A DNA stretch of 30,583 bases from Spirogloea muscicola (lineage: Eukaryota > Streptophyta > Zygnematophyceae > Spirogloeales > Spirogloeaceae): positions 1-30,583 of the forward strand of contig WELB01000349.1 in the NCBI GenBank assembly GCA_009602725.1, given 5' to 3'. Made by a program: the position numbers and the translations under genes. The notes below the pieces were generated by a model. It worked only from the letters and a program-made list of their open reading frames with translations. It had not been told where the DNA came from and ran no database searches. Positions 1-8,303 of this stretch are shown one piece after another (position 1 is the first letter of the stretch; each line of letters starts with the position of its first letter).

Positions 1-209
1 GCCCCCGACCACCATTTGTGGTGCAGCCAGCACCCCTGGGCTCCCCCTCCCCTCCTCCTCCCCCCGCTGCTCTGCCGCTCCGGCCACTTCCGCCGCAGCC
101 CCCGACATCGGGCCTTTCGGGCGGCCGGCCTCCTCCACCCAGCCCGCCCGTAGTCGTGGTCGATGATAGCTGCCCACCACCGACTCCAAGCTCAGGTGCA
201 ATCACTTGA
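1..209 (+). CDS. Possible 3'-terminal exon of a Pro-rich protein (partial)
   Basis: An open frame reaches a stop at 207-209 and encodes a very proline-rich tail (runs of PPPPP, then VVVVDD, then PTPSSGAIT-stop). A possible splice acceptor (GTGGTGCAG) ends near position 26, so this could be the last exon of a gene lying to the left. No domain is recognisable. Low-complexity GC-rich DNA often stays open by chance, so this is a weak call. Confidence 0.2.
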   Translation, partial: PRPPFVVQPAPLGSPSPPPPPAALPLRPLPPQPPTSGLSGGRPPPPSPPVVVVDDSCPPPTPSSGAIT

Positions 210-344
210 AGTTGCGTAGATGCTGCATGCCTTGCACATGCAGCAGAATTGAGAGCTACCAACTTGCCTATCTGAATGTGAGAAATTCTCAGCACTTCGG
301 CACCTAATCTATTGCAACCTTACAGACATGCCGTCAAGTCATCA

Positions 345-689
345 ATGCTTGACTCATCACAGTCGATCATCAAGTACTTGATCATAATTTTGATTGCTGA
401 ACTTTCTCAAACACCTGGTGCAGAGTCCAAAGGTGGCCACCACCCGCAGGAGGGGCACCACCAGCGGCGGGGCCCCTGCCAGGCGGGGCGGGGACACCAC
501 CCCCCCGAGGCCGGTGGCTATGGGCCTGTAGGCCACCACCCACCGGGCATTGGACATCACCAAGCAGAGCGCGGCGAACACTCAAAAGGAGAGGGCCACC
601 ACCCACCTGGCGCCGGCCACCATTTTTCACAAGGGGCTGGCCACCATTCCCCTGGCTTTGGACACCACCCTCCGCGAGCTCCACCTTAG
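345..689 (+). CDS. Hypothetical small His-Gly-Pro repeat protein
   Basis: The first ATG in this frame is at 345; the 114-codon frame ends at 687-689. The N-terminus has a hydrophobic stretch (YLIIILIAEL) that could be a signal peptide or anchor. It is followed by about nine irregularly spaced Gly-His-His units (GHHPP, GHHQ, GHHSPG and similar). Such a composition would suit metal binding, but I recognise no family. The repeat is also a CCACC-rich minisatellite-like tract, and the opposite strand is open too, so the frame may be fortuitous. No intron, promoter or neighbour supports it. Confidence 0.3.
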   Translation: MLDSSQSIIKYLIIILIAELSQTPGAESKGGHHPQEGHHQRRGPCQAGRGHHPPEAGGYGPVGHHPPGIGHHQAERGEHSKGEGHHPPGAGHHFSQGAGHHSPGFGHHPPRAPP

Positions 690-1560
690 GCAGTGTGCTG
701 AAAGCTAGTGGCTGTTGTGGCATGTCTTTGCCACTGGTAGCTGTGACATGATGGACGCAGACAAGGTTCTGGACCGTAGCTATTCATTATTTGTGGCGCG
801 AAGGACGTGTGCGGCTGAGCTTTCTTAAGCAGTGGCTACCTTCAGGAAAGCCCTTCATCTCGATATCTATCTCTACTTAAATGTCACTTTCGTGTATTGA
901 TTGCCAAAATTGGTGTTGCACAATATACAATGGATGCCTACTTATGCAAGAACCTGCCTAGTATCCCGAGTCATTTAAAAAGTACTTCGATGAATGAATA
1001 CAAGTGAACCAATTGTCATGAAGACAATGTATATTGAGAAGCATCATAGACTTGCTGGTGGGCTGAGGAAAATGGGAAGTAGTTCTGCTGATGGCCAACC
1101 CGACCAGTGTGCAGGGCCATAGCCTCTCTTTCCTTCATTCCTCCAGTCAAGCATGAGCTGGCCTTGCCACGGTACCTACCTGTGCTGACTCTTTGCCAGA
1201 GCATGCTATCACGTGCCTGGAGCGCACCTCCTCTCCCTGTCATACTTGTACAGTCTCCTTGGGCTTGCTGCTCGCAGGGGTAGTTTGCAACTTGTGGAGA
1301 AGCTCCCGCTACTCATTTCTGTCTATGCTGCCTCCTCTTTGCTGGCGCCAGTATACACCCAATCGTCTCATAGGGATGCACACTACGTTTAATATCCCCT
1401 AGATTATTTTTTCTTTTCTGTCAGGCTGGCCTTCCAGAGCCACGGCCTCCTTTTGAAACAGCCCTTTCCAGCTGCTTGCCGCTGATGACTAGCAATTACT
1501 TAGTGGCGATTGGTAGCATCCACTGGTTTCACCGAGTGTTTGCGCATTTGTGTGGGGCTT
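690..1560. other. No gene recognised
   Basis: About 870 bases without a credible coding frame or recognised repeat. Short frames on both strands lack family motifs and splice context. The segment is less GC-rich than its flanks and contains no retroelement tail or hairpin core that I could identify. Confidence 0.4.
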
Positions 1561-1567
1561 CCCCCTG

Positions 1568-1820
1568 CACCTTGTCCATTCTTCTTGGCTGGCCTTTGAT
1601 TGCCACCGCCTCCTTTTGCAGGGCAACATTCTTTTTGGGCTGGCTTTGTCAGCCCCTCTTCTCTACGGGCGAGCACTTTCTTTTGCAGGGCGACGCTTTT
1701 CCGCCCTCTAGTTATCCTCATTTGCACTTGCTGACTCGAGGTTATTGAGCGCCTCTTGCTGCCGTCTTGGAGACTGATATCTTGTAGATTCCTTTGGGCT
1801 GGCCTTTCACAGGCACTGCC
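1568..1820 (+). mobile_element. Hairpin units joined to a truncated retroelement tail
   Basis: A degenerate hairpin-like unit (about 1579-1620) is followed by a good one, GGGCTGGC-TTT-GTCAGCCC at 1637-1655. The second runs through GGGCGAGCAC and a pyrimidine tract into TTGCAGGGCGAC. From about 1690 the sequence becomes the last 18 codons of the retroelement frame, ending HLHLLTRGY-stop at 1746-1748. A further hairpin core lies at 1796-1816. The order hairpin, truncated tail, hairpin recurs through the window. Confidence 0.6.
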
Positions 1821-2068
1821 TTAAATGCGAAAGATCCGACTATTTTGCGAGAGATTCTCTCCTCTCGAGCGAGTGATTGGTACTGCAAGACTTTGTAAGA
1901 TGACATCACACGCTAGACTGAGTATGCAGTGGCCAGCGCCGCTCGAGGCAAGGAGGCGGAGTATGCTGACCATCTGCAGCAGGACGAGTCCTTCCCCCTA
2001 CTATCGACATCCACGGGGCGTTCGGCGCAAGGTGGCTCGAGCTCCTGCACCGGTTAGCGCGCAGCTCG

Positions 2069-2308
2069 GTGTCCCAACAATACCAAGAAGAGCAGGCCGA
2101 ATCAAAAGCGGCACGCCTTTATCGCCCAGGTGTCTCGCTCGCGCCTGTCAGTTTGCTGCAGCGATCAATTGCACCTGCTTTGCTTTTACGTGCCGGTCGC
2201 GCTTTGGCTGCAGCCTCTGGCTCTAGAAAGGGGACCTGCTACCCAGAGACTACTTTCTCTGACCTGCTGCTGCTCACAAGGGATTCAGAGTACCCAGTGA
2301 CCATGTGA
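2069..2308 (+). pseudogene. Retroelement 3'-end fragment (degenerate)
   Basis: The frame from about 2120 carries the family signature LLLRAGRALAAASGSR followed by a degraded DLLLLTRD, where other copies read LLLLTRGY-stop. The upstream part, equivalent to SLAxVxRMRLAISLQRS elsewhere, is mutated. There is no reverse transcriptase core nearby, so this is a 5'-truncated dead copy. About 60-80 bases after the coding remnant a hairpin unit begins (2365). Confidence 0.6.
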
Positions 2309-2329
2309 ACTGCTGTGTGCTTTAGCGCT

Positions 2330-2430
2330 TTTCTGGCCCCTTCAGAAGTTGTTCTTCTTCATTTGGGCTGGCCAATCACAGCCATCGCCCTTCAGTGGAA
2401 GAGCTTTTCTTCTCGCTTGATTTTTGAACA
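2330..2430 (+). repeat. Hairpin unit, ATTGCC/TGGAAGAGC subtype
   Basis: The core GGGCTGGCCAATCACAGCC (2365-2383) forms a short imperfect stem and is preceded by a CCCCTTCAGAAG leader. It is followed by the subtype-specific ATCGCCC...GTGGAAGAGC. Very similar units occur at 4233, 4316, 4566, 4656, 10503, 11307 and 11482. Confidence 0.6.
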
Positions 2431-2559
2431 GAATGTGCAGTGGAGCTGCAGATGCAGTAATGGTGGATTCTGACGTAAAGAGCGAAAGAAGAGCTACACT
2501 CTGATGATAAGAGCTACTTCTTCTTCAGAGCGAAATGCGTGTGTATTAAGAGATGGAGG

Positions 2560-3711
2560 GCCATGTGTGGCCAAATACAAAGGCAAGCACATTGACAAAT
2601 GTACGTCACCTGCTGCTAAGCTGACCCGCTCAGTAACCACGAGTCAGCACATAGAGGTCGCTAACTGATGCCCGAATACCGGACGGCAATTGACAACCTT
2701 TAAGCTACCAGCTAAGGCTCGACCAGCTTCTGATGCAACGCATGAGCCTGAGCTCGCTGCAGACAAGCTGACACTCGACGACGCAAGAATGACAAGTAGG
2801 CTGCCGGCATGCTCATCTGAGCTGGAAGCATATCCTCAGGTCGAGCGGATCTCAAGCTTGCAATATTCTGCAGTAAGGTGCGGAAGCGAGGGCCCATGCA
2901 GCCGAAGTGCCGATTGCCGCCGGTAGGAGGTGATCTCTGCGGGGGTAGTCAGAGTAGTGTCGGAGCTTTCGCTGCTCAGCACCTCCCACTGCGTGTCCAG
3001 CAGTGTGCGTCGAAGCGGAACTCTCGTGTGCCTCCGTTACCACCACATCCACCAAGGCGCGTGGGCCACCGCAGGTTGTACACCGACAATGTCTAGGGTG
3101 CGACGGTGATGGCGTCCCTGGCAATCCGTGGTGATGGACATTACATTGCTTACTTCCACAATGGCGTGGTAGCCGGCGTCGCGCATCAGGCCCGCCAGGG
3201 CGTCCTGTAGGAGGTTATGGACGCCCACCACCTCAGGGCCTGTGGGATACCGCAGCATGTGGGTGGCAAGGTCTCCGCCCTCCACACGGAAGCCGCACTC
3301 ACACTGAGTTACTCCAATCAGGCAGGTCGGGGGTAGGCCGAGGAACAGCCGGAGAAGCGTCTGGAATGCCTCGGGGCTGATTCTGAAAGCGTTGTGGATG
3401 GCGTGCGTCGTGAGCCAGTCCGTTGCCCCAGTTGTTGCGAGCGATGTGAGACTTGCCAGACTCCTTGGATTGGTCCTGATATCTGGCATCGTCCTCAGCG
3501 ACTTGCGACGCTCGTCCTCAACTGCAGCAACGAGTCTGGCCTGTGCCGCTTTGTCCGGTGCTTGGGCCAGCGCTAAGAAGGGGGTGGGGAGGGTTTGCAG
3601 GGAGGGGAAGGAGCACTTTGCTGACTCCCGGATCCTCCTCAACTGCACTTGGAAGGCGAAGTAGCCTTCCTCCACCTCGGCTGCAGGGCCCGCCAGACAA
3701 GGGAAGCGCAA
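2560..3711 (-). pseudogene. Retroelement C-terminal region, tail type B (frameshifted)
   Basis: Read on the minus strand, 3711-3037 encodes the post-reverse-transcriptase region of a non-LTR-like element: DWLTTHAIHNAF, LRLFLGLPPTCLIG, then a zinc-knuckle-like CECG...H, then DAGYHAIVEVSNV and RRTLDIVGVQP. The reading continues in another frame as LVDVVVTEA, so a frameshift lies near 3060. The spacing of E, D and D resembles restriction-endonuclease-like domains that follow the RT in some LINE proteins; that is inference. The tail continues as SACLQRAQAHALH and ends SDLYVLTRGY-stop at 2630-2632. The 3' sequence 2629-2560 is the type B tail, with a GGCCA...TGGCC hairpin. Inactive. Confidence 0.65.
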
Positions 3712-3716
3712 GGGGA

Positions 3717-4157
3717 GAAAGCGGCTGCTGATATGAAAGAATCGGCTGTGAAATGCCAGCCAGATGCATACAGGTGTTCATGACGGAGCCAAAGGCTAGG
3801 CAGACAGGGCGCCCTCAATACCCCCGTGTCAGCAGTAGGAAGTCAGATGAGCTGAGGGGAGGAAGAGCAACCCCGCTGCGCAAGCCAGAGGCTGCTGCAA
3901 GGGCGCGACCAGCGCGGCGGTGCAAAGCAAGCGCTTGGGAGCGCTGCAGGGACATAGACAGTCGCATACGGTAGCAGGACACCAGACCCAAAGGCACCGA
4001 GCCACCGGGAAGGGCAGCACCCTGCTCCCGGCGCCGCTGGTCAGCTTGAGAGGCCAGCAGCGAAAGTAACGAGGACCACCGACCCCCGTAAAAGGGGAAA
4101 AGAAAGCGGCTGCTGATATGAAAGAATCGGCTGTGAAATGCCAGCCAGATGCATACA
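3717..4157. repeat. 56-bp perfect direct repeat bracketing a 329-bp insert
   Basis: The 56 bases at 3717-3772 are repeated exactly at 4102-4157. The 329 bases between (3773-4101) are a minus-strand retroelement tail. The repeated sequence itself contains, on the minus strand, a hairpin-unit core (GGCTGGCATTTCACAGCC). This is either a long target-site duplication made on insertion into an older hairpin unit, or a tandem duplication of hairpin units around the tail. Confidence 0.75.
3815..4101 (-). mobile_element. 5'-truncated retroelement tail inside direct repeats
   Basis: The minus-strand frame reads RMRLSMSLQRSQALALH, RRAGRALAAASG and SDFLLLTRGY-stop (stop at 3815-3817). It keeps an open frame of more than 90 codons back to the right-hand direct repeat, so it is a relatively young copy. 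About 42 bases of 3' sequence follow the stop before the left repeat. The copy lacks everything upstream of the last domain, as expected from abortive target-primed reverse transcription. Confidence 0.65.
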
Positions 4158-4204
4158 AAAGGGGAGGAGGGAAGCGACCTGGTGCCAGCAACCGAGCGGT
4201 TCTT

Positions 4205-4445
4205 CAGAGCGGAGGAAGCTTGTACACTACTTTGGGCTGGCCTCTCGCAGGATCGCCCTCTACTGGGAGAGTCTCTCACAGCCAGCTGCCTTACACTGAG
4301 TGGCTGTTTCCTTCGGGCTGGCCTCGCACAGCCATTGCCTTACACTGGAAGCGCTCTTCGCTCTTACAAGGTGAAGTGCTCGTCCATGGAGGGCAGGGGC
4401 TGGGAAAGGCCGGCCCACAAAGAATAGACAAGGTCTGAAGAGCCA
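4205..4445. repeat. Cluster of hairpin units in inverted arrangement
   Basis: Plus-oriented cores start at about 4233 and 4316 (GGGCTGGCCTCTCGCAGG; GGGCTGGCCTCGCACAGCC). A minus-oriented unit covers 4380-4445, with core CAGGGGCTGGGAAAGGCCGGCCC and outer arm AGACAAGGTCTGAAGAG. The outer arm is the reverse complement of the CTTCAGACCTTGTC leader found before plus units elsewhere. The facing orientation gives an inverted-repeat structure of about 240 bp with no coding content. Confidence 0.55.
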
Positions 4446-4499
4446 AAGGAAGCCGAAAAAAGGAATATCACACAGCTAGACACCACACGACCGCGAAGG

Positions 4500-4775
4500 A
4501 AGCTCAGTACCCTCGAGTGAGCAGCCATTGCCTTGCATTGAAGGAGCTGTGCTTTTTGAAATTTGGGCTGGCCTCTCACAAAGTTGGCCGTACATGGAGA
4601 ATGCTTTCGTACTTTCTGCAGCTTCGAGACTTTTCAGACTTTGTACAGTCCTTTGGGCTAGCCTCTAACAGACATTGCCTTACGTTGGAAGAGCTGTTTC
4701 TTCCATTGAAAGAGCTGTTTCTGTCTTTCTTCCAAAGGGCACCCACAAAACAATGACAAGGTCCAGAAGAGATAA
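4500..4775. repeat. Tail scrap and inverted hairpin pair
   Basis: A minus-strand scrap at 4500-4525 retains the LLTRGY-stop signature. Plus hairpin cores follow at 4566 and 4656. The second is preceded by TTTTCAGACTTTGTACAGTC (from 4634), and the matching inverted arm, CACAAAACAATGACAAGGTCCAGAAGAG, ends at about 4771. The two arms delimit a roughly 140-bp miniature inverted-repeat-like unit. Confidence 0.5.
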
Positions 4776-4829
4776 GTAGTGGATAGCACGAATTGAAAGC
4801 AATAATCAAGTATGTCTTTCCGGTAACCC

Positions 4830-5445
4830 CCAGGTTGCAGCCACAAGTTGGGGATTACTTAGCAGCTAGCAGCCGGAACGCACTCCCCCTGCCGGTGTCC
4901 AGAAGCGCCACGGCCAGAACGCAGATGCAAAGAAAGTGCACTCCCAAAGAAGATGAGCTCGCCCATACAGTGCACTCCCAAAGAAGGTAGTGGCTGGGAA
5001 AGGCCAGCTCAAAAAGAATGGACAGGGTCCGAAGAGTCGAAAGGCGCCTAAACTACACAGCTATGCACGAGGCTACCGCAGATGAAAGCTAAGTAACCAC
5101 GAGTGAGCAGCAGCAAGTCGGAGGAAGTCGCAGCTGGGAAGAAGAAGTGGCACTCCCAATGGGGGCAAGGGCTGCGAAAAGCCAGCCCAAAAAGAATTCA
5201 CAAAGGTTCAGAGGGGCCTAAGAGCGGTGAGCAGCTACAAAGGGGCCTGAGGATGCAATGGTAAAACAGGGGGAGGATGGCTGGGAAGGTGTGAGCCAAA
5301 GATCGCTGCCGTACGTAAGAAAAGATTGCGAAACACCAGGGAGCCCGCGGCGTTGAGTCAGCCTGCTCCCCTTGCCGCCAGCAGGTCGCGCAAGGAAGGT
5401 GGCTCTCCCCAAAGGGGCAAAAAGCTAGCCCCAAAAAGGGTTGAC
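4830..5445 (-). mobile_element. Several degraded minus-strand retroelement tails and hairpins
   Basis: Degraded minus-strand remnants of the tail are visible at about 4840-4920, 5088-5160 (SSDLLLLTRGY-like) and 5290-5400 (a NAAGSL then RSLAHT-like remnant). Minus hairpin units start near 4987, 5167 and 5414, each followed by the AAAAAGAAT...GACA arm. The block 5295-5390 closely resembles 7665-7775, so both derive from the same part of the element. No intact reading frame remains. Confidence 0.5.
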
Positions 5446-5473
5446 AAGAACATTGACAATAATTGACAAGCGC

Positions 5474-5608
5474 AAGCTGGTGCACATACGTCAAGCCACC
5501 GAGCCCAGAATCTCGGTGGATGTTGAGGGGCTCTTCTATGGACTCGCAGTAGTTGACATGAAATATCTCGTGCAAAGGTGGCCACAGCTGCAACGCTGTG
5601 ACGTCTGA
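5474..5608 (+). other. Unassigned coding-like fragment, repeated at 7778
   Basis: The plus frame reads KLVHIRQATEP, RISVDVEGLFYGLAVVDM and ends LQRCDV-stop at 5606-5608. It has no ATG at its left end and no recognised family. A related segment with KLVQHAK and VDVDGEGL lies at 7778-7872, and a short RGPELQNCDI-stop scrap lies near 10590. Because it recurs beside element tails it is probably part of an element or of a captured gene fragment rather than a host gene. Confidence 0.3.
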
Positions 5609-5786
5609 GGAGAAATCCGAACAGAAAAAGATAGTCGCGAAGTGTAGTAGCCACTGAACGTGCTGCCAAATGTGCCATCTCCCCAAGCAGCTCATTCATA
5701 GTCAAGCTTCATCACAGCCACCATCCTTTCGAAATTCGCTTTTCATAACCATTGGGCTTTCACGTCAACCTTCTCTCACGTTTTCA

Positions 5787-6021
5787 AGGGGCTGGCTCTT
5801 CACAGCTACGGCCATCCATGAGGAGCTGCCCGGCTTCAACGCTGCGGGAGCGCTTGCCCAGGTCTTCCGTATGCGGCTGTCAGTCTCTGTCTAGCGTTCC
5901 CTGGCTCACGCAGTCCACTTGCGAGCAGGGCGCTATGGCTGCTGCATCTGGGTCTAGGCGGGGTGCCTCTTTCCCAGCTGCGAGTTGCTCCGATTTGCTG
6001 CTGCTCACTCGTGGTTACTAA
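5787..6021 (+). mobile_element. Hairpin unit followed by retroelement tail
   Basis: A hairpin-like core (GGGGCTGGCTCTTCACAGCT, from about 5789) precedes the tail PGFNAAGALAQVFRMRLSVS. An in-frame TAG interrupts at about 5892. The frame resumes with AMAAASGSRRGASFPAASC and SDLLLLTRGY-stop (6019-6021). The stop codon shows this copy is dead. It lies tail to tail with the minus copy at 6177-6305. Confidence 0.65.
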
Positions 6022-6176
6022 GCTTTCTTCTGTGTCAGTCTCGTGCACAGCTGTGTGTTAGGCTACAAAAAACTTAGTAACCCCTACTAAGAAAAACGAT
6101 TGGATGTTATCCAAAGCCAGAGAAGATGCCGAAAGAAAAACTACACAATCAGACACAAGACGATGCAGATGGAAGC

Positions 6177-6305
6177 TCAGTACCCACGTGTGAGCAACAG
6201 CAGGTCCGAGTAACTCGAAGCTGGGAGTGAGGCACTCCGCCGAGACCCAGGCGCAGCAGCCATAGCGCGGCCTGCCCGCGTGTGGACGGCGTGAGCCAGG
6301 GAGCA
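6177..6305 (-). mobile_element. Retroelement tail, minus strand
   Basis: Reverse-complement reading gives SLAHAVHTRAGRAMAAAPG, then SASLPASSYSDLLLLTRGY and a stop at 6177-6179. Only about the last 43 codons of the element remain. With the plus copy ending at 6021 it forms an inverted pair spaced by about 155 bases. It ends roughly 300 bases upstream of the QCR8 start codon, so element DNA lies close to that gene's promoter region. Confidence 0.65.
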
Positions 6306-6529
6306 GCCGGAGGTCGGAGAAACTAGTCTCCTGGTAGCTCCCTCTCCTCCTCCTCTCTCCTCCTCTCTTCCTCTCTTACATTCCTTCTTTCTTCCGTCCG
6401 GGTGGCCTGCTAATCTGGAAGCGTATTCCTAATTTGGCCTCTTCGCCACGGGCGACATTCGCTGCTGCATGCCCCGACCCGCTGCATGCCCCGCCTGCAT
6501 GTCCCCTCTATTTGAAGCGGCCGTCGCTG

Positions 6530-6608
6530 CACGACCCGTCCGCCCAGCCGCCGCCGCCGCCGCCGCCCCCACCATCGCCGCCGCCGCAGTATAACGGCCG
6601 TCGCTGCG
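6530..6608 (+). promoter_or_regulatory. GCC-repeat 5' leader of QCR8
   Basis: A CCG/GCC trinucleotide-rich tract (about 6548-6590) directly precedes the QCR8 start codon. Similar GCC tracts lie at the 5' end of the gene at 11,715 and at 27,470. It is probably transcribed leader and core-promoter sequence. A role in expression is inference; no TATA-type element is evident. Confidence 0.35.
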
Positions 6609-7264
6609 ATGGGTAAGCTGCCGGTGCGCGTGAAGTGCGTGGTGTACACGCTATCGCCATTCGAGCAGAAGGTGCTGTCAGGGCTGTACAGAAACCTGAG
6701 CCACGACGTGGCCACGAAGGTCAAGAACAACTTCGTAAGCTGGTGCTTCTGCGCCATTCCCGTCGTTGGCACCGTGTGGTGAGCCTCGCCGCCCCGCCTG
6801 CTCCTTGCCTCGCCAGCTGGGCGCACTGGCGGAGGCGGGGACCCGCGGAGGCGGGTCTGACATGCTGGCGACCAGAAGTAGCTTGTAGACACTGGCAGCG
6901 CCAGGCAACGATCTTGGTACTTGCCAGGATGAAGGGTAGAGTATTTGGACGCAGCAACGCTTTTTTGTGTTGTGGTTTGCGATGTGGGCCACTCTGTTGC
7001 ATCATCTGAATTGTGAGGAGCCATTGTGATGTCCTTATTGGCAGTCCTGCGTCGCGGTGCCTGGCATACCTTGGCTCTCTGCCATGGTGCATACCATATT
7101 CTTGACTCAAAGCCAGTCCAGGCCAGGTCTTTGCTGTAGCAGTCGTATAAGAGAGAGAGCCAGTCTTTGAAAAAGAAGGGGCCAGGACAGCTGATGCTTG
7201 GCGCCTCCTTCGCAGGTTCGCTAAGTACTACCGGGAGCAGGAAAAGCTCCACGAGCGATATTGA
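6609..7264 (+). CDS. QCR8: Cytochrome b-c1 complex subunit 8 (ubiquinol-cytochrome c reductase)
   Basis: Two exons, 6609-6778 and 7216-7264, join across a GTGAGC...CGCAG intron of 437 bases and encode 72 residues, the usual plant length. The N-terminus reads MGKLPVRVKCVVYTLSPFEQ, closely matching plant subunit 8. One hydrophobic segment (about residues 43-58, SWCFCAIPVVGTVWF) is the single inner-membrane helix, and the charged C-terminus ends EQEKLHERY, typical of the family. The protein is a small structural subunit of mitochondrial complex III that packs against cytochrome b. The splice restores the Trp codon TG|G exactly. The start is the first ATG after a GCC-rich leader. A retroelement tail begins about 12 bases after the stop, so the 3' UTR probably lies in element DNA. 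Confidence is high because both ends and the helix fit. Confidence 0.93.
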
Positions 7265-7275
7265 ACATTGACGGA

Positions 7276-7425
7276 GTGCTTCTCCCTGCAGCGGTCTTTA
7301 GCATTTGCCATCCACTTACGTGCAGGCCGCTAATTGGCTGCTGTCTCTCGGTTCCGTCAGTGCGACGTTTTTCCGCCCTCTCAATATGTTGACTTGCACT
7401 TGCTGACTACAGCTGATTGAGCGCC
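7276..7425 (+). mobile_element. Retroelement tail immediately downstream of QCR8
   Basis: From about 7276 the sequence GAGTGCTTCTCCCTGCAGCGGTC matches the segment that encodes LAISLQRS in other copies; compare 7940-7963. It continues through degenerate versions of the AGRALAAAS and FPPASYSDL segments to a mutated terminus near 7420 (TTGCTGACTACAGCTGATTGAGC). The frame is broken. Its left end lies about a dozen bases after the QCR8 stop codon. Confidence 0.55.
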
Positions 7426-7439
7426 CACTTGCTGACGTC

Positions 7440-7710
7440 TTGTTGACTAGTATCCTACTTCTTCCAGAGGGCACCAAAAAAGAGTAGGTCCGCAAGAGAC
7501 GGATGGCAGATAGCTCGATATTAACAAGCAATCGTTAAGGATGGCTGCACAGTAAGGATGGCTGCTCAGTGACTTCATAGTCAGCAGACGCAACTCAGGA
7601 ATGCTAGCAGCCGAATCGCAGTCCCCTTGCCGGGACCCAGAAGCGGGACTGTCAGCACGCCGAGGCGTGAGCCAAAGAATGCTGCAGTGACATTTAAAAG
7701 CATGCAATAC
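7440..7710 (-). mobile_element. Degenerate hairpin arm and minus-strand retroelement tail
   Basis: At 7462-7500 the sequence GGGCACCAAAAAAGAGTAGGTCCGCAAGAG resembles a decayed minus hairpin arm. On the minus strand 7700-7560 reads as LWLTPRRAD-like, GSRQGDCDSAAS and ELRLLTMKS, a mutated version of the tail signature. It is truncated and frameshifted. Confidence 0.5.
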
Positions 7711-7777
7711 ACCAGGGCCACAGAGCGTCAGCCTTTAAGCAGCCTGCTCCCCTTGCCGCCAGCAGGATACAGCTCGT

Positions 7778-7872
7778 TGCAAAAGCTGGTGCAACACGCC
7801 AAGCCACCGTGCCCGAAAAGCCGTGTGGACGTTGATGGCGAGGGGCTCACTAATAGAATATGCGGAGGCTGA
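7778..7872 (+). other. Unassigned fragment related to 5474-5608
   Basis: The plus frame encodes KLVQHAKPPCPKS then VDVDGEGLTNR and stops at 7870-7872. It aligns with KLVHIRQATEP...VDVEGLFYG at 5474-5608, and the preceding CTCCCCTTGCCGCCAGCAGG block is also shared. The origin of this fragment is not recognised. Confidence 0.3.
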
Positions 7873-7902
7873 CAAAAATGGCAAGCCAAAGCTAAAGCAA
7901 AT

Positions 7903-7939
7903 TGGCGAGCCGCATCTCTTCTAGAGATGCGGCTTGCCA
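7903..7939. repeat. Near-perfect 37-base inverted repeat
   Basis: The arms 7903-7918 and 7924-7939 pair over 16 positions with one G-T wobble, around the loop TTCTA. The right arm is the beginning of a retroelement tail (the RMRLA codons), so the left arm is an inverted copy of the same sequence. This fits a 5' inversion made during element insertion. Confidence 0.7.
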
Positions 7940-8068
7940 TCTCCCTGCAGCGGTCTTTGACATTTGCCGTCCACTTGCGGGCTGGCCGCGCCTTGACTGC
8001 TGCCTCCCGCTTCCGACAGGGCTGCCCTTTCCGCCCTCCAGTCATTCTGAACTGCACTTGCCGTATTA
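7924..8068 (+). mobile_element. Retroelement tail, plus strand
   Basis: The sequence encodes MRLAISLQRSLTFAVHLRAG, then RALTAASRFRQG, after which the frame drifts through a degenerate FPPASY region to about 8065. It starts abruptly inside the inverted repeat at 7903-7939. Only the last domain is present. Confidence 0.6.
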
Positions 8069-8244
8069 TGTAGCCCTGTTTACTTTACCCTGGACTCTGC
8101 CTGAACAATGTATCGGCTTGAATTGGCCTCCATTCAATTTCATGCGCCCCGCGCGTCTCTCTCTCTTCTCCCGACTATCGAGCGCCCACTCGCAGATGTC
8201 ACCGGGAGCAATTCCGTACTTCCGGCCCTTCCAGGCCGCCTTGT

Positions 8245-8303
8245 CCATTTTTTTGGGCTGGCCTTTCCCAGCCACCAGTCAATCTGGCCGCGCTGGAGCG
8301 GGC
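8245..8303 (+). repeat. Hairpin unit with CAGTCAATCTGGCCGCGCT extension
   Basis: The leader CCTTGTCCATTTTTTTGGGC runs into a core GGGCTGGCCTTTCCCAGCC (from about 8255), followed by ACCAGTCAATCTGGCCGCGCT. The same core and extension recur at about 9281 and 9691. After each extension the sequence switches to a different part of the retroelement frame. Confidence 0.7.

Noticed and set aside
3392-3664. Open plus-strand frames opposite the element copy at 2560-3711
   Set aside because: They are antisense shadows of the minus-strand coding remnant, which carries the recognisable motifs.
6410-7252. 280-codon minus-strand frame across QCR8
   Set aside because: It overlaps both QCR8 exons and the intron on the opposite strand and matches no family; the plus-strand gene is clear.
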